A stretch of 64,000 nucleotides of DNA from Acholeplasma sp964648225 (lineage in GTDB: Bacteria; Bacillota_I; Bacilli_A; Acholeplasmatales; Acholeplasmataceae). Below, in pieces: positions 62,256 through 64,000 of this stretch. The stretch is taken from the NCBI GenBank assembly GCA_964648225.1, contig CAZYKH010000002.1, forward strand, positions 62,001 through 126,000, in the 5' to 3' direction. The notes below the pieces were generated by a model. That model was given only the letters and a program-made list of their open reading frames with translations. It was not told where the DNA came from and did not search any database. The first letter of the stretch is position 1; each line of letters begins with the position of its first letter. The translations under genes were made by a program, and so were the position numbers.

Positions 62256-63733
62256 GAAAAGCAGGCGTACTACTACATATTTCATCACTACCATCTAAAT
62301 ATGGTATTGGTAGTTTTGGTAAAGCAGCTTATGAGTTTGTGGATTTTTTAGAATCTACATACCAAACATACTGGCAAATATTGCCGCTAGGACCAACCTC
62401 TTATGGAGATTCGCCATATCAAACATTTAGTGCGTTTGCGATGAATCCATATTTTATTGACCTTGATATTTTAGTGACAGAAAAGTTATTAAAGCGTCAA
62501 GAAATCATTGACTCTGAAACCGAACCTCAAGCGGTAGATTTTGCTAGGTTATATGATGAACGTTTTCTTGTTTTAAAACTTGCATACGATCGTTTTAATT
62601 TAAATGATATCCATTTTAAAGAATTTGTTAGAAATGAAGGCTACTGGCTGCATGATTATGCATTATTTATGGCCATTAAATCCAATCATGATGATGTAAG
62701 TTGGACAATGTGGCCAGATGAATTAAAATTTAGAAGACAAGATGCGATTCATCAAGCCAAACAAACTTATGAAACCACTATTAATTTCCACTACTTCTTA
62801 CAATACCAAGCATACAAACAATGGTTTGAATTAAAAAACTATGCCAATTCTAAAGGTATTGAAATTATTGGTGATATGCCAATTTATGTGGCATTAGATT
62901 CTTCTGATGTTTGGACAATGCCACAATACTTCCAATTAAATGACAATTTAGAGCCCACTTTAATTGCTGGTGTTCCAGGCGATAACTTTAGTCCGGATGG
63001 GCAATTATGGGGTAATCCACTTTACCGTTGGGATATCTTAGAGCGTGAAGACTTTAAGTGTTGGATAGATCGTGTGCATTCCAATACATCCATGTTTGAT
63101 GTATTAAGAATTGATCATTTTATCGGTTTTGTACATTATTTTGGCATACCTTTTGGTGATCTTACCGCTAAAAATGGCAAGTGGTATGAAGGTCCTGGTT
63201 ATAAACTTTTTGAAGCAATACACCGCCATTTAGGGCCAAGAAACATTATTGCAGAAGATTTAGGTATGATTACTGATGAGGTCCGTGCACTCATTAAAAA
63301 AACAGGATACCCTGGTATGAAATTACTTCAATTTGCATTTGATGCTAGAGAAGCTTCAGATTATCTACCGCATACCTATCATCAAAATGTTGTAGCCTAT
63401 ACCGGCACACATGATAATGAAACTACTGCACAATGGTTTAAAAACTTAAATAATAGAGATTTAAAATACGCATTAGACTACATTAATCATGATCGCGGAT
63501 CAAAAACAGATTCTTTAATTAAAGCTACACTTGCAACTGTTGCTAATACGGCAATTATACCGATGCAAGACTACTTAAATTTAGGTGAAGCAGCTCGTTT
63601 TAATGTCCCATCGACATTAGGCGGTAATTGGGTATGGCGACTCATACCAGGTGAAATTGATCGCCTGACCCGTAATAAAATGAGACGCTTTACAAAACTT
63701 TATGGTCGTATACCAAAAACCAATGATAAATAA
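62252..63733 (+). CDS. malQ: 4-alpha-glucanotransferase (amylomaltase)
   Basis: A 493-aa GH77 enzyme. ISSLPSKYGIGSFG opens the domain, the nucleophile Asp lies in VLRIDHFIGF (near residue 287), the acid/base Glu in IIAEDLGMIT (near 333), and the third acid in GTHDNETT (near 388). It transfers glucan chains and releases glucose from maltodextrins in the cytoplasm. AAGGAG precedes ATG 62252. Its coupling to a dead glucosidase gene means its own expression now depends on the upstream remnant's transcript. Confidence 0.96.
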   Translation: MRKAGVLLHISSLPSKYGIGSFGKAAYEFVDFLESTYQTYWQILPLGPTSYGDSPYQTFSAFAMNPYFIDLDILVTEKLLKRQEIIDSETEPQAVDFARLYDERFLVLKLAYDRFNLNDIHFKEFVRNEGYWLHDYALFMAIKSNHDDVSWTMWPDELKFRRQDAIHQAKQTYETTINFHYFLQYQAYKQWFELKNYANSKGIEIIGDMPIYVALDSSDVWTMPQYFQLNDNLEPTLIAGVPGDNFSPDGQLWGNPLYRWDILEREDFKCWIDRVHSNTSMFDVLRIDHFIGFVHYFGIPFGDLTAKNGKWYEGPGYKLFEAIHRHLGPRNIIAEDLGMITDEVRALIKKTGYPGMKLLQFAFDAREASDYLPHTYHQNVVAYTGTHDNETTAQWFKNLNNRDLKYALDYINHDRGSKTDSLIKATLATVANTAIIPMQDYLNLGEAARFNVPSTLGGNWVWRLIPGEIDRLTRNKMRRFTKLYGRIPKTNDK

Positions 63734-63756
63734 TAACAATTTTAGCTATATAAAGT

Positions 63757-63789
63757 AAAGCGAGCATGCCATATCGGCATGCTCGTTTT
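63757..63789. terminator. Terminator between malQ and msrB
   Basis: CGAGCATGCC (63761-63770) pairs with GGCATGCTCG (63776-63785), with extra A-T pairs outside and a T tract. It can act for both converging genes. Confidence 0.9.
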
Positions 63790-63793
63790 ATGT

Positions 63794-64000
63794 TTATTGG
63801 TCTTCAAATAGTTTTAGGTATTCTCCGTAACCTTCTTCTTTTAACTCTTCAACTGGGATAAAACGCATACTTGCTGAGTTCATACAATATCTTAAACCAC
63901 CTTTATCTTTAGGACCATCTTCAAACACATGGCCTAAATGAATATTAGATTCTTTCGTTCGTACCTCAGTTCTTATCATACCAAAGGATGTGTCTAACTT
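63794..64000 (-). CDS. msrB: Peptide-methionine (R)-S-oxide reductase MsrB (5' part outside window)
   Basis: The frame is open to the right edge; the visible C-terminal 68 residues read KLDTSFGMIRTEVRTKESN then IHLGHVFEDGP. The catalytic cysteine lies in RYCMNSASMRFIP. It repairs (R)-methionine sulfoxide with thioredoxin. The Met at 63979 is internal, not a start. Whether an MsrA domain is fused upstream cannot be seen. Confidence 0.93.
   Translation of the reverse strand, partial: KLDTSFGMIRTEVRTKESNIHLGHVFEDGPKDKGGLRYCMNSASMRFIPVEELKEEGYGEYLKLFEDQ

Overview
The window looks like a chromosomal segment of a wall-less, low-GC mollicute of the Acholeplasma type. It is strongly AT-rich and densely packed, with many 1-11 nt gene overlaps and good AGGAGG-like ribosome sites. 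It has a complete ftsZ, yggS and sepF set. The code is standard: TGG is tryptophan and TGA is a real stop (ileS, the first macrolide-type exporter gene, the 22-codon ORF before the CorC gene). That argues against Mycoplasma and Spiroplasma. The genus call is inference. No rRNA or tRNA genes, insertion sequences or CRISPR arrays were seen.

Layout. 1-11.5 kb: one co-directional surface-carbohydrate cluster with a large solute-binding protein, two complete ABC permease pairs, an NHL/TPR/Yip1 membrane protein, an 803-aa anchored protein and a GH16 beta-1,3-glucanase-like lipoprotein. It has no ATPase of its own. 11.5-21.2 kb: DegV, a membrane-anchored XRE regulator, oligopeptidase F, a DsbA-like protein, a HAD phosphatase and two fused ABC exporters. 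21.2-24.6 kb: nitroreductase, MutY, then divergent queT/tgt with overlapping promoters and a candidate preQ1 riboswitch. 24.7-27.9 kb: ftsZ, ychF, yggS, sepF. 27.9-41.5 kb: an Ile T-box and ileS, surE, deoC, deoD, two M16 peptidase-like subunits, ssb, pepV, thyA, folA, plsC and an Smr protein. 41.5-46.5 kb: PII-like protein with a CPA2 antiporter, phosphatase, deoA, rsmD, yneF.

46.5-48.3 kb is a gene-free island between converging gene blocks. It contains a site matching 24 of 28 positions of the E. coli dif site as I remember it, flanked by six copies of a 14-bp motif. Genes are mostly + to its left, and those immediately to its right (deoB, xerD, hemW, lepA) are on -. I read this as the replication terminus and dimer-resolution site, with XerD encoded 2.4 kb away.

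48.3-64 kb: deoB-xerD-hemW, a tiny-protein locus under a promoter with a LacI/CcpA-type operator in its spacer, lepA, lemA plus a TPM-domain lipoprotein, a decayed LytS-type sensor gene, an FMN-binding-like lipoprotein, a CorC-type protein with an upstream 22-codon ORF, glutathione peroxidase, a multi-sugar ABC ATPase with a lysine/alanine tail, a decayed GH13 glucosidase, malQ, and the 3' part of msrB. The ATPase could power the orphan permeases at the left edge. LacI/CcpA-type operators lie between the ATPase gene and the maltodextrin genes. The deo genes (deoC, deoD, deoA, deoB) together support nucleoside catabolism and salvage.
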